Assembly: GCA_023391535.1 (NCBI GenBank)
Contig: JAEWAU010000052.1
Coordinates: 1 to 54,067 of the forward strand
Origin: Bacillota bacterium
Lineage (GTDB): Bacteria; Bacillota; Clostridia; Oscillospirales; Ethanoligenentaceae
Length of the DNA stretch: 54,067 nt
Direction: 5' to 3'
The position numbers and the translations under genes were made by a program. A model generated the notes under the pieces. The model was not told where the DNA came from and did no database searches. It saw nothing but the letters and a program-made list of their open reading frames with translations. Positions 16,283-24,983 of this stretch are shown here, one piece after another. The stretch's first letter is position 1, and each line of letters starts with the position of its first letter.

Positions 16283-17677
16283 TTACTTGTTGATGGATTG
16301 CTGCATGGTCTGGAGCTTCTTGGCCAGGTCCGGGCAGACCTGCTGCGCCGTTTTACTGCCGTCCTTCACCGGCTGGAGCTCGTTTGAGAGCAGCGTGTGG
16401 ATCTGGCCGGAGCCGACGATCATATGCTCCAGATCCTCTTCGCTGTAATCGTAGGAGCCTTCCACCGCGTTCTTGAGGTCGGCTTCCGGAATGCTCTTGA
16501 AGTTCTGATAATAGGTATCCAGCGCCTGCGTGCTGGAGGGCGGGTTGCCGCTCTGCTGCACCATCTTGATCTGGTTGTCCGGCTGAGCCAGGAACGCGAT
16601 ATACTGGAACGCCACACCCGGGTTCTTCGAGCCCTTCAGCACGAAATACGGGTCGGTGTAGGTGACGGCGCGCGCTTTCGCGTTCGGCCCCACGGGAACG
16701 GCCGCGACGCCCACTTTGAAGCTCGCGCTGCTCACGCCCGCGAGGCCCCAGGAGCCTTCCACTTCCATCGCGATCTTGCCCGAGAGGAACGGGTCGCTGG
16801 CGTTGCTGCCCGCAAGGGCCGTTACATACGCCGGGGTCGGGGAAACCTTATCCTGGAAGGTGAGGTCCGCCAGGCGCTGGTACACGGAAACGACCTTTGC
16901 ATCCGCCATGTTGTTCGTGGTGGCCTTGCCCGTTTTGGATGCGTCCGCCGGAAACAGCGTAGAACCGAAATAATCCGGGTCCTGCATATCGCCGCCGCCG
17001 TTCCACGCCCAGTAGAGGCCGTAGATCTTGTTGTTGCCGGTGCCGCTTGTGAGCCTTTTGGCGGTGTCCACCATCTTATCGAAGGTCCAGGACGTATCGG
17101 AGTAGCTCGTGGGCGGATAGGCGACGCCCGCCTTATCGAAGAGGTCCTTGTTGATGAGCATGACGGTGGTGAAGGTGTTGAGCGGAATGCCCCACTGCTT
17201 GCCTTCCACGTTCGCCATGGACATGATGCTGTCCGGGATGCCGTCCTTCTTGGCGTCGAACCCGTACTGCTGCATATACGGCGTGAGATCGGTGATCAAA
17301 CCCTTGGAGTAGTAATCCATAAAGCCCATCAGCTGAACGTGCGTGGTGACGTCCGGCTGCGTGTGCGAGGCGATCATCGTCTGGAGCTTGGAATCGAAGT
17401 TGTCGTAGGGAACGCCGATATAGGCGACCTTTACGTTCGGGTGCAGCTCGGTGAAATCCTTGCCGAGCGCGGAGAAATAGTTGTGCGAGGGGTCGTTTTG
17501 CTGCATCACCGTGATGGTGACAGGCTTGCTGGAAGACGAGGCGCCCGAAGCGCCGCTGCCGGAGACGCCGCTGCCCGAAGCGGACGACTGCTTGCCGCCG
17601 GAACAGCCGGCAGCCATGCCGGCCACCAGCACGGCGGCCAGAATCGCGGCGCCTTTCCGCAAAAGAGAATTTTTCAT
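16283..17677 (-). CDS. Sugar ABC transporter substrate-binding lipoprotein (family 1)
   Basis: This 464-residue lipoprotein has a signal peptide with lipobox AAGC (Cys25), then a Gly/Ser-rich linker to about residue 52, and then a family 1 extracellular solute-binding domain: VTITVMQQNDPSHNYF, FTELHPNVKVAYIGVPYDNF, GIPLNTFTTVMLINKDLFDKAG, VEGSWGL. It would capture sugar outside the membrane and deliver it to the two permeases encoded upstream. GGAGGAGAT sits just before the ATG. Context with GlcNAc genes suggests GlcNAc, chitobiose or another amino-sugar oligomer as ligand; this is inference. A 172-nt spacer separates it from the permease gene upstream. Confidence 0.9.
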   Translation of the reverse strand: MKNSLLRKGAAILAAVLVAGMAAGCSGGKQSSASGSGVSGSGASGASSSSKPVTITVMQQNDPSHNYFSALGKDFTELHPNVKVAYIGVPYDNFDSKLQTMIASHTQPDVTTHVQLMGFMDYYSKGLITDLTPYMQQYGFDAKKDGIPDSIMSMANVEGKQWGIPLNTFTTVMLINKDLFDKAGVAYPPTSYSDTSWTFDKMVDTAKRLTSGTGNNKIYGLYWAWNGGGDMQDPDYFGSTLFPADASKTGKATTNNMADAKVVSVYQRLADLTFQDKVSPTPAYVTALAGSNASDPFLSGKIAMEVEGSWGLAGVSSASFKVGVAAVPVGPNAKARAVTYTDPYFVLKGSKNPGVAFQYIAFLAQPDNQIKMVQQSGNPPSSTQALDTYYQNFKSIPEADLKNAVEGSYDYSEEDLEHMIVGSGQIHTLLSNELQPVKDGSKTAQQVCPDLAKKLQTMQQSINK

Positions 17678-17849
17678 GATATCTCCTCCTGTTCTATATG
17701 GAAAGAATTTTTGCGCAAACAGAAAACCGGCCTTACGAATTCCCGTTAAAATCGCGCTGCAGATGCCGCCGCGGGCAAAGAAGCCACGCCGAAATCCGCA
17801 GGGGAACGCTTTTGCCGCGGATCCGATCCGCTTTCAAACGGAATCCGCA

Positions 17850-18722
17850 TCAGTCCTTCATGCCGGTGGTGACGATGCCCTCCACGAAATACCGCTGGCA
17901 GAACAAGAACAGCAGCATACTGGGCAGCGCCGTGAGCAGCGCGGCCACCATCATGGTATTCCACGGCGGGATGGTAAACTTGGAGGTGAGGCTCGAAAGC
18001 AGCAGGGGCAGCGTGTATTTCTCCGTACTGTTGAGGTAGATAACCGGCGAAAGCAGGTCGTCCCAGCTCCAGATGAAGGAGAAGATGGCCACGGTGGCGA
18101 GGGCCGGCCGGCACAGCGGGAGCGCGATGTTCCAGTAGGACCGGAACTCGGAACAGCCGTCGATGCGCGCCGCCTCGAACAGCGAGTTGCTCAAAGAGCC
18201 GAAAAACTGCCGCAGCAGGAAGATCATATAGGCCGAACCGAAAAACGCCGGGATGATCAGGGGCTTGAAGGAATCGATCCAGTGCAGATTGTTGAACAGG
18301 ATAAACTGCGGGATCATCACCGTCGGGTACGGAATCATCAGCGTGGAAAGCAGCAGCATGAACAGAAACTTCTTGCCCGGCGCGTTATAGCGCGAAAAGC
18401 CGAACGCCACGAGCGACGACGAAACCAGCGTGCCCACGACGATACTGCACGATATGATCATACTGTTGCGGAAATAGGGGAAGAAATCCAGCTTCCGGAG
18501 CGCATCGGCGTAGTTCGACCAGTAAAACCGGTGCGGAATGAAGGACGGCGGGAAGGTGTAGATTTCCTTGATCGACTTGAGGCTCGTGCTGAGCATGATG
18601 AAGATGGGCAGCAGCATGACGACGGTGACGGCCACGAGGATGACGGTGCCGGCGATGGAACGGCGGTTCCACATCGTGGAACGGGCGCGCCGCCGCGGCA
18701 TGGCGTTTTCGAAATCGTTCAA
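17850..18722 (-). CDS. Carbohydrate ABC transporter permease (MalG-like)
   Basis: This 290-residue inner-membrane permease has six predicted membrane segments and the cytoplasmic EAA loop EAARIDGCSEF...IALPLCRP that contacts the ATPase. The first hydrophobic segment (AGTVILVAVTVVMLLPIFIML) and the C-terminal FFCQRYFVEGIVTTGMKD-like end are typical of MalG-type partners. It overlaps the upstream permease by 4 bases (ATGA-type), so the two subunits are translated together. No ATP-binding protein is encoded in the operon; a shared MsmX/MsiK-type ATPase is assumed. Confidence 0.92.
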   Translation of the reverse strand: MNDFENAMPRRRARSTMWNRRSIAGTVILVAVTVVMLLPIFIMLSTSLKSIKEIYTFPPSFIPHRFYWSNYADALRKLDFFPYFRNSMIISCSIVVGTLVSSSLVAFGFSRYNAPGKKFLFMLLLSTLMIPYPTVMIPQFILFNNLHWIDSFKPLIIPAFFGSAYMIFLLRQFFGSLSNSLFEAARIDGCSEFRSYWNIALPLCRPALATVAIFSFIWSWDDLLSPVIYLNSTEKYTLPLLLSSLTSKFTIPPWNTMMVAALLTALPSMLLFLFCQRYFVEGIVTTGMKD

Positions 18723-19612
18723 CTGTTTTCACCGCCTTCATAATAAACATACCGGTTCGAGAACTTCATGATGAGCGCGGTGACGATCATGACGACGGCC
18801 AGGAGCATCCACGAAAGCGCGGAGGCGTAGCCCATCTTGAAATTCACGAATGCGTTCTGGTAGATGTAGTAGACGTAGAAGGTGGTGGCATAATGCGGCC
18901 CGCCCTGCGTCATTACGAAGGCCTGGGTGAATACCTGGAACGAATTGATGATGTTGATGATGAGCTGGAAGAGAAGGATGGGCGAAATCATCGGCAGTGT
19001 GATATGTAAAAAACGCTGGAACCGGTTCGCGCCGTCGAGCACGGACGCTTCGAGCAGCGAGGTCGGAACCCCCTGCAGGGCGGCGAGGAACAGAACCATG
19101 CCCTCGCCCGTCGTCCAGAAGCTCATGATGATGATGGACGGAACGGCCCAGTGCTCGTCGGCCAGCCACGCGGGGCCCGTAACATGGATCAGGGAGAGCA
19201 GGTAGTTGGCCATGCCGTACTGCGGGTTGAAAATCCACACCCACAAAAGCGACATGGAAACGCCTGAAACCATGCTGGGCAGGTACATCAGCGTGCGGAA
19301 GATCCCTTTGCCCAGCACATTCTGGTTGAGCAGAAGCGCAAAGATCAGGGAAAGCAGCAGGCCGATGGGCACGCTCAGCGCGCTGTAATAGAGCGTGACC
19401 CCCACGGATTTGAAGAAGACCGGATCATGGAACGCCGCAATGTAATTCTTCAGGCCCGTGAACACCGGGCTGCCGGGTATGGAGTAATCGGTAAAGCTGA
19501 AATAGAGCGACGACAGGATGGGGTAAAGCTGGAATGCGAGGAATCCGAGGATCCACGGGGTGATAAACAGGTAGAAATAGCGCGCGCTGGCCCTTTTTTT
19601 CAAGGCTTTCAT
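18719..19612 (-). CDS. Carbohydrate ABC transporter permease (MalF-like)
   Basis: This 297-residue membrane protein is the first gene of the importer operon. It begins with a basic stretch and an immediate membrane segment (YFYLFITPWILGFLAFQLYP). Its EAA loop is EASVLDGANRF...ITLPMISP, diagnostic of sugar-type ABC permeases. With the MalG-like partner it forms the transmembrane channel. The promoter and a LacI-type operator lie just upstream, so it should be repressed in the absence of the inducing sugar. The substrate is inferred from neighbours only. Confidence 0.92.
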   Translation of the reverse strand: MKALKKRASARYFYLFITPWILGFLAFQLYPILSSLYFSFTDYSIPGSPVFTGLKNYIAAFHDPVFFKSVGVTLYYSALSVPIGLLLSLIFALLLNQNVLGKGIFRTLMYLPSMVSGVSMSLLWVWIFNPQYGMANYLLSLIHVTGPAWLADEHWAVPSIIIMSFWTTGEGMVLFLAALQGVPTSLLEASVLDGANRFQRFLHITLPMISPILLFQLIINIINSFQVFTQAFVMTQGGPHYATTFYVYYIYQNAFVNFKMGYASALSWMLLAVVMIVTALIMKFSNRYVYYEGGENS

Positions 19613-19637
19613 CGCCTCCCAAGACGTTTGCTCTCGC

Positions 19638-19655
19638 TGTGTTTATCGATACACA
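19638..19655. promoter_or_regulatory. LacI-type operator 1 (importer promoter)
   Basis: TGTGTTTATCGATACACA is a near-palindrome centred on ATCGAT and placed a few bases after the predicted importer transcription start. The core TGTTTATCGATACA recurs at 19827-19839 in front of lacI, which identifies it as the likely site of the adjacent LacI-family regulator. Confidence 0.7.
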
Positions 19656-19670
19656 CTTGATTCGTATTCA

Positions 19671-19699
19671 CTTATACCACAAATAATGCATGGTGTCAA
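19671..19699 (-). promoter_or_regulatory. Promoter of the sugar importer operon
   Basis: On the minus strand, TTGACA (19694-19699), 17-nt spacer and TATAAG (19671-19676). Transcription would begin near 19664 and run through operator 1. Confidence 0.8.
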
Positions 19700-19792
19700 G
19701 CGCGATTCTCCATCTTTTTTTGTGAATATTTGAATAGATCGGGATTGTAAAGCCGTTTCATTTCGCCGCCGCATCCTTTTCCGGTGCGAGGA

Positions 19793-19820
19793 TTGACAAA
19801 GCGTCCCGCCATGCTATAAT
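19793..19820 (+). promoter_or_regulatory. Promoter of lacI and the catabolic operon
   Basis: TTGACA (19793-19798), 16-nt spacer and TATAAT (19815-19820), with extended -10 TGC. Operator 2 starts four bases after the -10. Confidence 0.8.
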
Positions 19821-19824
19821 AAAG

Positions 19825-19842
19825 TTGTTTATCGATACATAA
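19825..19842. promoter_or_regulatory. LacI-type operator 2 (autoregulation)
   Basis: TTGTTTATCGATACATAA covers the predicted start of transcription of the lacI promoter and shares the core TGTTTATCGATACA with operator 1. Binding here would repress the regulator and the downstream GH4-nagB-nagA genes. Confidence 0.7.
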
Positions 19843-19859
19843 CGATTTTTCCGCCTGCA

Positions 19860-19957
19860 GCATTTCCAGAAAAGATTGGCCGGCTCCGAAGCGTTCCGCC
19901 TTTTCGCCGGAGGCGGGCAGGCGCAACGCAGCTCCTCTCCGCCTTTTATGGAATTGC
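19860..19957 (+). repeat. Dispersed structured element, copy A
   Basis: This 98-nt element begins GCATTTCCA and ends TGGAATTGC, which pair as an outer stem with one U·U. Inside are a second stem (GCGTT / AACGC) and an apical hairpin CCGCCT / AGGCGG. Related copies are at 21076-21173 and 31345-31437. It lies in the leader of the lacI transcript, 47 nt before the lacI start. Confidence 0.7.
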
Positions 19958-20004
19958 TTTATGCCGCGGGCGGATTCACAAACCGATTTGGAGGAACCTG
20001 ACCA

Positions 20005-21006
20005 ATGGTGACCATTTCCGACATCGCGGCCAAAAGCCACGTTTCCCGTACGCTGGTTTCCCGCACGCTGAACAACCAGCCCGGCGTCAGCCCCGAAACG
20101 CGCAAGCGCATCTGGGCCGTCGCGCGCGAACTCCACTACCGCCCCAACGCCCTCGCGAAATCCCTGGTGCAGCAGAGGACGCAGATCATCGGCGTCGTAA
20201 TGGATACGCTGTGCGACCCCTATTTCTTCGACCTCATTTCGGGCATGCAGGACGCGGCCGAGAAGCTGGGGTACAATATCGTTTTTTCCAACGGGCGCTG
20301 CGATGCGGATGTGAAGCTGAAATATCTCAATTTCTTCTCTCAGGGCATAACGGACGGCGTCATCGCCTACGGCAGCTACAAGAAGCACCAGAATTTCATC
20401 AAGCAGATCGCCTCGACGACCCCCTGCTTCGTGCTGGTGGAGGGCACGCTGCCCGGACTCCCCATCAACAACGTCCTGGTGGATAACTACAAGGGCGCCT
20501 ACGGCGCCACGGAGCATCTCATCGGCCTTGGCTACCGCAGAATCAGCCATTTCACGGGCGACATGAACTACGACGTTTCGCTCGAACGCTTCAACGGCTT
20601 CATCACCGCCATGCACGACCATTCCGTTCCCATCAGCTCCTCCAACATCGTCAACGCCGATTTCTATGAGGATTCCGGCTATGCCCAGATGCGCCGCCTG
20701 ATCGACGAAGGCGACCTTCCCGAGGCCATCTTCTTCGGCGCGGACCGCGCGGCTTTCGGGGCGCTCCGGGCGCTGCAGGAAAGCCGCATACGGGTGCCCG
20801 AGGATATCGCGATCATCGGGTTCGACGGCGACACGCCGCACGATTGCAATATCGTCTATCCGAAACTCACCACCTGCCGGCAGCCGCTTTACGAAATGGG
20901 CTGCGAAAGCGTGCAGCTGCTCGTCCACTCCATTCTGGACCCCGACGCGGAGCCCACGGTGCGCACGTTCGAGCCGCAGCTCGTGCTAGGGGATACCTGC
21001 CGCTGA
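20005..21006 (+). CDS. LacI family transcriptional regulator
   Basis: This 333-residue regulator starts with an N-terminal helix-turn-helix and hinge of LacI type (TISDIAAKSHVSRTLVSRTLNNQPGVSPETRKRI, followed by YRPNALAKSLV). A periplasmic-binding-protein-like sensor domain follows (QIIGVVMDTLCDPYFFDLISGMQ, VLVDNYKGAYGATEHLI, FFGADRAAFGALRAL, IAIIGFDGD). It is divergent from the importer operon and upstream of GH4, nagB and nagA. Two sites sharing TGTTTATCGATACA at the divergent promoters are its probable operators. The inducer is presumably an amino sugar or derivative. GGAGGAA precedes the ATG. Confidence 0.92.
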   Translation: MVTISDIAAKSHVSRTLVSRTLNNQPGVSPETRKRIWAVARELHYRPNALAKSLVQQRTQIIGVVMDTLCDPYFFDLISGMQDAAEKLGYNIVFSNGRCDADVKLKYLNFFSQGITDGVIAYGSYKKHQNFIKQIASTTPCFVLVEGTLPGLPINNVLVDNYKGAYGATEHLIGLGYRRISHFTGDMNYDVSLERFNGFITAMHDHSVPISSSNIVNADFYEDSGYAQMRRLIDEGDLPEAIFFGADRAAFGALRALQESRIRVPEDIAIIGFDGDTPHDCNIVYPKLTTCRQPLYEMGCESVQLLVHSILDPDAEPTVRTFEPQLVLGDTCR

Positions 21007-21075
21007 TTTTTACCCGCTGCCGTTCAACCGACGATTTCGCGCCGCAGCTGCATCCGCGCGCCCGGCGCGCCCACG

Positions 21076-21173
21076 GCATTTCCAGCTCGAACCGATCTGT
21101 TCCAAACCGTTTCGCATTTCCGCAGAAGGCGGTTATCCGAAACGCAGCTTCTCCCAAGCGGAAATGGAATTGC
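21076..21173 (+). repeat. Dispersed structured element, copy C
   Basis: 98 nt, bounded by GCATTTCCA and TGGAATTGC exactly as in copy A. The inner stem is CGTTTCG / CGAAACG, and the shared run AAACGCAGCTTCTCCC follows it. It lies between the lacI stop and the GH4 start, in the same orientation as the other copies. Confidence 0.68.
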
Positions 21174-21298
21174 CGCATAGTGCCGGTATTCCGCGCTTTT
21201 GTCTTGCGGTTTCTGTCTTTTTTATTCAAATTGTGCGCAATTTTTGTTTTTTCTCACCCGAAAATCCCGTTTTGCTGTATGATAAAGGAGGACTTGCT

Positions 21299-22615
21299 AT
21301 GTCGAAACAGGCTTTGAAAATTGCAACCATCGGCGGCGGTTCCAGCTACACGCCGGAGCTGATCGAAGGGTTCATCAAGCGCCGCGCCACCCTGCCCGTG
21401 AAGGACATCTATCTGGTAGACATCGAGGAAGGCCGCGAAAAGCTCGAGATCGTCTCCGCGCTCGCCCAGCGCATGGTAGAAAAAGCGGGCGCGGATATCA
21501 CCATCCATCCCACACTCGACCGGCGCGAGGCGCTGCGGGGCGCGGATTTCGTCACCACGCAGTTCCGCGTGGGGCTCATGGAGGCCCGCATCCGCGATGA
21601 AAAAATTCCGCTGAGGTACGACCTCATCGGGCAGGAGACCACGGGGGCCGGCGGCTTCGCGAACGCCCTGCGCACCATTCCCGTCCTTCTCGACATCTGC
21701 CGGGATATGAAGGAACTGTGCCCGGACGCTTTCCTCATCAACTTCACGAATCCCTCGGGCGCCGTGACGGAAGCCATCCTCAACCACACGGATATCAAGG
21801 CCATCGGCCTTTGCAACGTGCCCATCGGCATGGTTTCCGACTTTGCGGAGCTTTACGGCGTGCCCGCAAGCCGCGTCTCGGTGGATTTTCTCGGCATCAA
21901 CCACCTGCTCTGGGGCCGCAACGTGCTGGTGGACGGCCGGGACGTGAGCGCCGAGCTCTTGGAAAAGCTGCTGGCGCGCGGCTCGAAGGAGCGGCTCAAG
22001 AACATCCCCGAGATCGATTTCGACCCGGATTTCCTGCGCACGCTGGGCGGCCTGTTCCCCATCAGCTATCTCAAGTACTACTATCTCAAGGACGAGATGC
22101 TCGAAGAGTGCAAAAAGGACGCCGCCACGGTGGGCACGCGCGGCGAAGTGGTGCGTAAAATCGAAAAGGAGCTTTTCGATCTTTACCGCGACCCGAACCT
22201 CGCCGTCAAGCCCAAGCAGCTCGCCGAGCGCGGCGGCGCGCACTATTCCGATGCGGCCTGCTCGCTCATCGATTCCATTTTCAACAGCCGCGGCGATATC
22301 CAGACCGTGAACGTGCTCAACAACGGCGCGAACCTCGATCTGCCCGACGACGCCGTGATCGAACGCAACTGCGTCATCGACGGCCGGGGCGCGCATCCGC
22401 TCCACATCGGCCATGTGCCGACGCAGATCCGCGGCCTGCTGCAGGTAGTGAAGGCCTACGAGCAGCTCACCGTGAAGGCCGCCGTTTACGGCGACCGCGA
22501 CGCCGCGCTTCAGGCGCTCACCATTCATCCGCTGGTGAATTCCGCCGCGCGCGCCCAAAAGGTGCTGCGCGACATTCTCGCCGAAAACAGCGCTTACCTG
22601 CCCGAATTTAACTGA
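21299..22615 (+). CDS. Glycoside hydrolase family 4 (6-phospho-beta-glucosidase type)
   Basis: This 438-residue protein has the GH4 Rossmann start (KIATIGGGSSYTPEL) that binds NAD+, the NFTNPSGAVTEA segment, GLCNVPIG with the metal-binding Cys and GINHLLWG with the metal-binding His. GH4 enzymes use NAD+ and a divalent metal in an oxidation-elimination mechanism. The closest recognisable relatives are CelF/LicH-type 6-phospho-beta-glucosidases. Next to an ABC importer and a sugar kinase, rather than a PTS, its phosphorylated substrate must be made inside the cell, so a GlcNAc-6-P-containing glycoside is possible; this is inference. ATG at 21299 has AAAGGAGG seven bases upstream; the longer open frame upstream is not coding. 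Confidence 0.88.
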   Translation: MSKQALKIATIGGGSSYTPELIEGFIKRRATLPVKDIYLVDIEEGREKLEIVSALAQRMVEKAGADITIHPTLDRREALRGADFVTTQFRVGLMEARIRDEKIPLRYDLIGQETTGAGGFANALRTIPVLLDICRDMKELCPDAFLINFTNPSGAVTEAILNHTDIKAIGLCNVPIGMVSDFAELYGVPASRVSVDFLGINHLLWGRNVLVDGRDVSAELLEKLLARGSKERLKNIPEIDFDPDFLRTLGGLFPISYLKYYYLKDEMLEECKKDAATVGTRGEVVRKIEKELFDLYRDPNLAVKPKQLAERGGAHYSDAACSLIDSIFNSRGDIQTVNVLNNGANLDLPDDAVIERNCVIDGRGAHPLHIGHVPTQIRGLLQVVKAYEQLTVKAAVYGDRDAALQALTIHPLVNSAARAQKVLRDILAENSAYLPEFN

Positions 22616-22740
22616 CGGCATCCCTGCTCCCGGTTCGAAGCGGCCTGTGCGGATTTCCTCTCCGCTGCCGGGCGGGGAGGAAATTCGTATGTCCGGGCCG
22701 CGTCCCATCCGCGGCCCTACTAGCAAGGGGGAAATGATTG

Positions 22741-23484
22741 ATGAAAATCATGGAAGCAGCCGATTATACGTCGATGAGCCGCAAAGCCGCGAACATCCTC
22801 TCGGCACAGGTCATTCTGTTCCCGCGCAGCGTGCTGGGGCTCGCCACCGGCTCGACGCCGCTCGGAATCTACCGGCAGCTCGTGGAATGGTACGACAAGG
22901 GCGACATCGATTTCAGCGAAACCCGCACCGTGAACCTGGACGAATACTGCGGCCTTTCGCCGGAAAACCCGCAGAGCTACCACTACTACATGCGGGAAAA
23001 TTTCTTCCGCCACATCAACGTCCGCCCGGAGAACACACATGTCCCGAACGGCCGGGCAAAGGACGCGGAACGCGCCTGCGCGGAATACGACCGGCTGATC
23101 GGCGACCTCGGCGGCATCGACCTCCAACTGCTGGGCATCGGGAACACGGGGCACATCGGCTTCAACGAGCCCAACGAGGCCTTCGATAAGATGACTCACC
23201 AAGTGGCGCTCAAGGAAAAGACCATTGCGGACAACTCCCGCTTTTTTGAGAACCCGGACGAGGTGCCGCGTTTCGCCATCACCATGGGCATCAAGGCCAT
23301 CATGCAGGCGCGCGCCATCGTGCTGGTGGCGAGCGGCGCGGGCAAGTCGGAGATTCTGCAAAAGGCGCTGTTCGGCCCCGTGACGCCCGCCATCCCCGCC
23401 TCGATTTTGCAGCTGCACCCGAACGTCACCGTGGTGGCGGACGCCGCCGCGCTTTCCGCGGTGCGCGCAATGCAGGGAAAATAA
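22741..23484 (+). CDS. nagB: Glucosamine-6-phosphate deaminase
   Basis: NagB converts glucosamine-6-phosphate to fructose-6-phosphate and ammonia, the last step of GlcNAc use. The 247-residue protein shows LGLATGSTPLGIY (phosphate loop), NLDEYCGL (catalytic Asp), GNTGHIGFNEP (His and Glu of the relay) and a C-terminal VTVVADAAAL. The length is slightly below that of E. coli NagB, as usual for monomeric Firmicute forms. ATG at 22741 has AAGGGGG about ten bases upstream. It lies between GH4 and nagA; a strong hairpin separates it from nagA. Confidence 0.94.
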   Translation: MKIMEAADYTSMSRKAANILSAQVILFPRSVLGLATGSTPLGIYRQLVEWYDKGDIDFSETRTVNLDEYCGLSPENPQSYHYYMRENFFRHINVRPENTHVPNGRAKDAERACAEYDRLIGDLGGIDLQLLGIGNTGHIGFNEPNEAFDKMTHQVALKEKTIADNSRFFENPDEVPRFAITMGIKAIMQARAIVLVASGAGKSEILQKALFGPVTPAIPASILQLHPNVTVVADAAALSAVRAMQGK

Positions 23485-23507
23485 TTCTTGTGGGAAGCTC
23501 TTTATGG

Positions 23508-23552
23508 CGGAAAACCCGTCCCGCCGGAGCGGCGGGCGGGTTTTCCGTTTTT
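23508..23552 (+). terminator. Intrinsic terminator between nagB and nagA
   Basis: Stem GGAAAACCCGTCCCGCC / GGCGGGCGGGTTTTCC (one G·T) with a GGAGC loop, followed by GTTTTT. It stands 23 bases upstream of nagA with no promoter between, so it must leak or be regulated. Confidence 0.8.
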
Positions 23553-23574
23553 GCAGAAGCGGGAAAAGGAAAGG

Positions 23575-24714
23575 ATGGCGCGTAAATCCATGATTTTGAA
23601 AAACGCTTCGGTGTTTTGCGGGGACTTCGAGCCGGCGCGCGCGGATATCGCCGTTTCCGGCGGGAAAATCGAATGCATCGCTCCGAATCTTTCGGGGGAT
23701 GAGAGCATCGACCTTTCGGGCTGCACGTTGGTGCCGGGCTTTGTGGATGTCCACATCCATGGCTGCGCGGGCGCGGATACCTGCGACGCCACGCGCGAGG
23801 CGATCTCCGCAATGGCGGCGCACCTCATCCGGCAGGGCGTAACGTCCTTTTGCCCCACCACCATGACGGTGCCGCCCGAGCAGATTTCCGCGGCGCTCGC
23901 CGCCGTGAAGGACTGCATGGACAACCCTCCCGAGGGCGCGTCCGTTGCGGGCGTGAACATGGAAGGCCCCTACATCTCGCCCGACCGGGCGGGCGCGCAG
24001 CGAATCGACTGTGTGCGCAGGCCCGACGCGCGGGAATTCCGGAAATTCTTCGATGAGTGCGGCGGCATCGTGCGCCTTGTGGAGATCGCGCCCGAGCGCG
24101 AGGGCGCGCGGGAGTTTATCGAGCAGGCAAGCCAATGGTGCCACGTTTCGCTCGCCCACACCGCGTCGGATTACGAGCAGGCCAAAGCGGCGTTCTCCTG
24201 GGGCGTTTCGCACGTGACGCACCTGTTCAACGCCATGAACGGCCTGCATCACCGCAAACCGGGCGCCGTGGGCGCCGTGTTCGACGACGACAAAGTCCGC
24301 GCCGAGCTGATCTGCGACGGCTTTCACATCCACCCGGCCGTGCTGCGCACGGCGTTCCGCCTGCTCGGCGAGGAGCGCACCGTTGTGGTGAGCGATTCCA
24401 TGCGCGCGGCGGGCATGCCGGACGGCGTTTCCGAGCTCGGCGGGCAGACGGTGTATATCCAAAACGGGCAGGCCCGCCTGAAGGACGGCACGATTGCCGG
24501 TTCCACCACGAACCTGTTCGACGAATTCAAAAACCTCGTGCGCTTCGGCGTGCCGTTCCGGCAAGCCCTGCGTTCCGTCACCATCAACCCGGCCACGGCG
24601 ATCGGGCTGGAAGCCCGCATCGGCAGCATCGCACCCGGCAAGGACGCCGACCTGCTGGCGCTGGACGAAAACCGAAACCTGCGGCTCGTGATGGCCAAAG
24701 GGCGCGTGCGGTAA
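23575..24714 (+). CDS. nagA: N-acetylglucosamine-6-phosphate deacetylase
   Basis: NagA removes the acetyl group from GlcNAc-6-P, giving glucosamine-6-P for NagB. The 379-residue amidohydrolase shows DVHIHG (metal His pair at the first strand), NMEGPYI (metal Glu), SLAHTASD and HVTHLFNAMN (metal His), and VVSDSM (catalytic Asp), all in the usual order. Start ATG at 23575 follows AAAAGGA; longer upstream readings cross the terminator hairpin. The gene lies after nagB and before the GH20 gene, completing the route from GlcNAc-6-P to fructose-6-P. Confidence 0.94.
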   Translation: MARKSMILKNASVFCGDFEPARADIAVSGGKIECIAPNLSGDESIDLSGCTLVPGFVDVHIHGCAGADTCDATREAISAMAAHLIRQGVTSFCPTTMTVPPEQISAALAAVKDCMDNPPEGASVAGVNMEGPYISPDRAGAQRIDCVRRPDAREFRKFFDECGGIVRLVEIAPEREGAREFIEQASQWCHVSLAHTASDYEQAKAAFSWGVSHVTHLFNAMNGLHHRKPGAVGAVFDDDKVRAELICDGFHIHPAVLRTAFRLLGEERTVVVSDSMRAAGMPDGVSELGGQTVYIQNGQARLKDGTIAGSTTNLFDEFKNLVRFGVPFRQALRSVTINPATAIGLEARIGSIAPGKDADLLALDENRNLRLVMAKGRVR

Positions 24715-24737
24715 AGCCGCGGCGGACGCGTTTGAAG

Positions 24738-24790
24738 CAAGGCGGGGCGCGGCGTATGCAAAACCTGCATGACGCGGCGCCCCGCCTTGC
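24738..24790. other. Strong hairpin after nagA
   Basis: GCAAGGCGGGGCGC pairs with GCGCCCCGCCTTGC around a 25-nt loop. There is no U-tract (GAATTTTG follows), so it is either a weak terminator or an mRNA 3'-end stabiliser. The remaining 190 bases to the GH20 gene hold no gene. Confidence 0.5.
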
Positions 24791-24983
24791 GAATTTTGCA
24801 AAACCGGCTGGCATGGAATACGATCCGAACCAAAAAGCCGATAAGAACCCGCATAAAGCCCGTACAGGCAGGCGTTTGACGCGGATTTGGGCTTCCTTTC
24901 GCGTCGGAGAGCCGTATCGGGCGTAAGCAGCATAGCAAGCGTGAAAAGTATATCAAGTATAGTATAAAGGGAAGGATTTTTTG

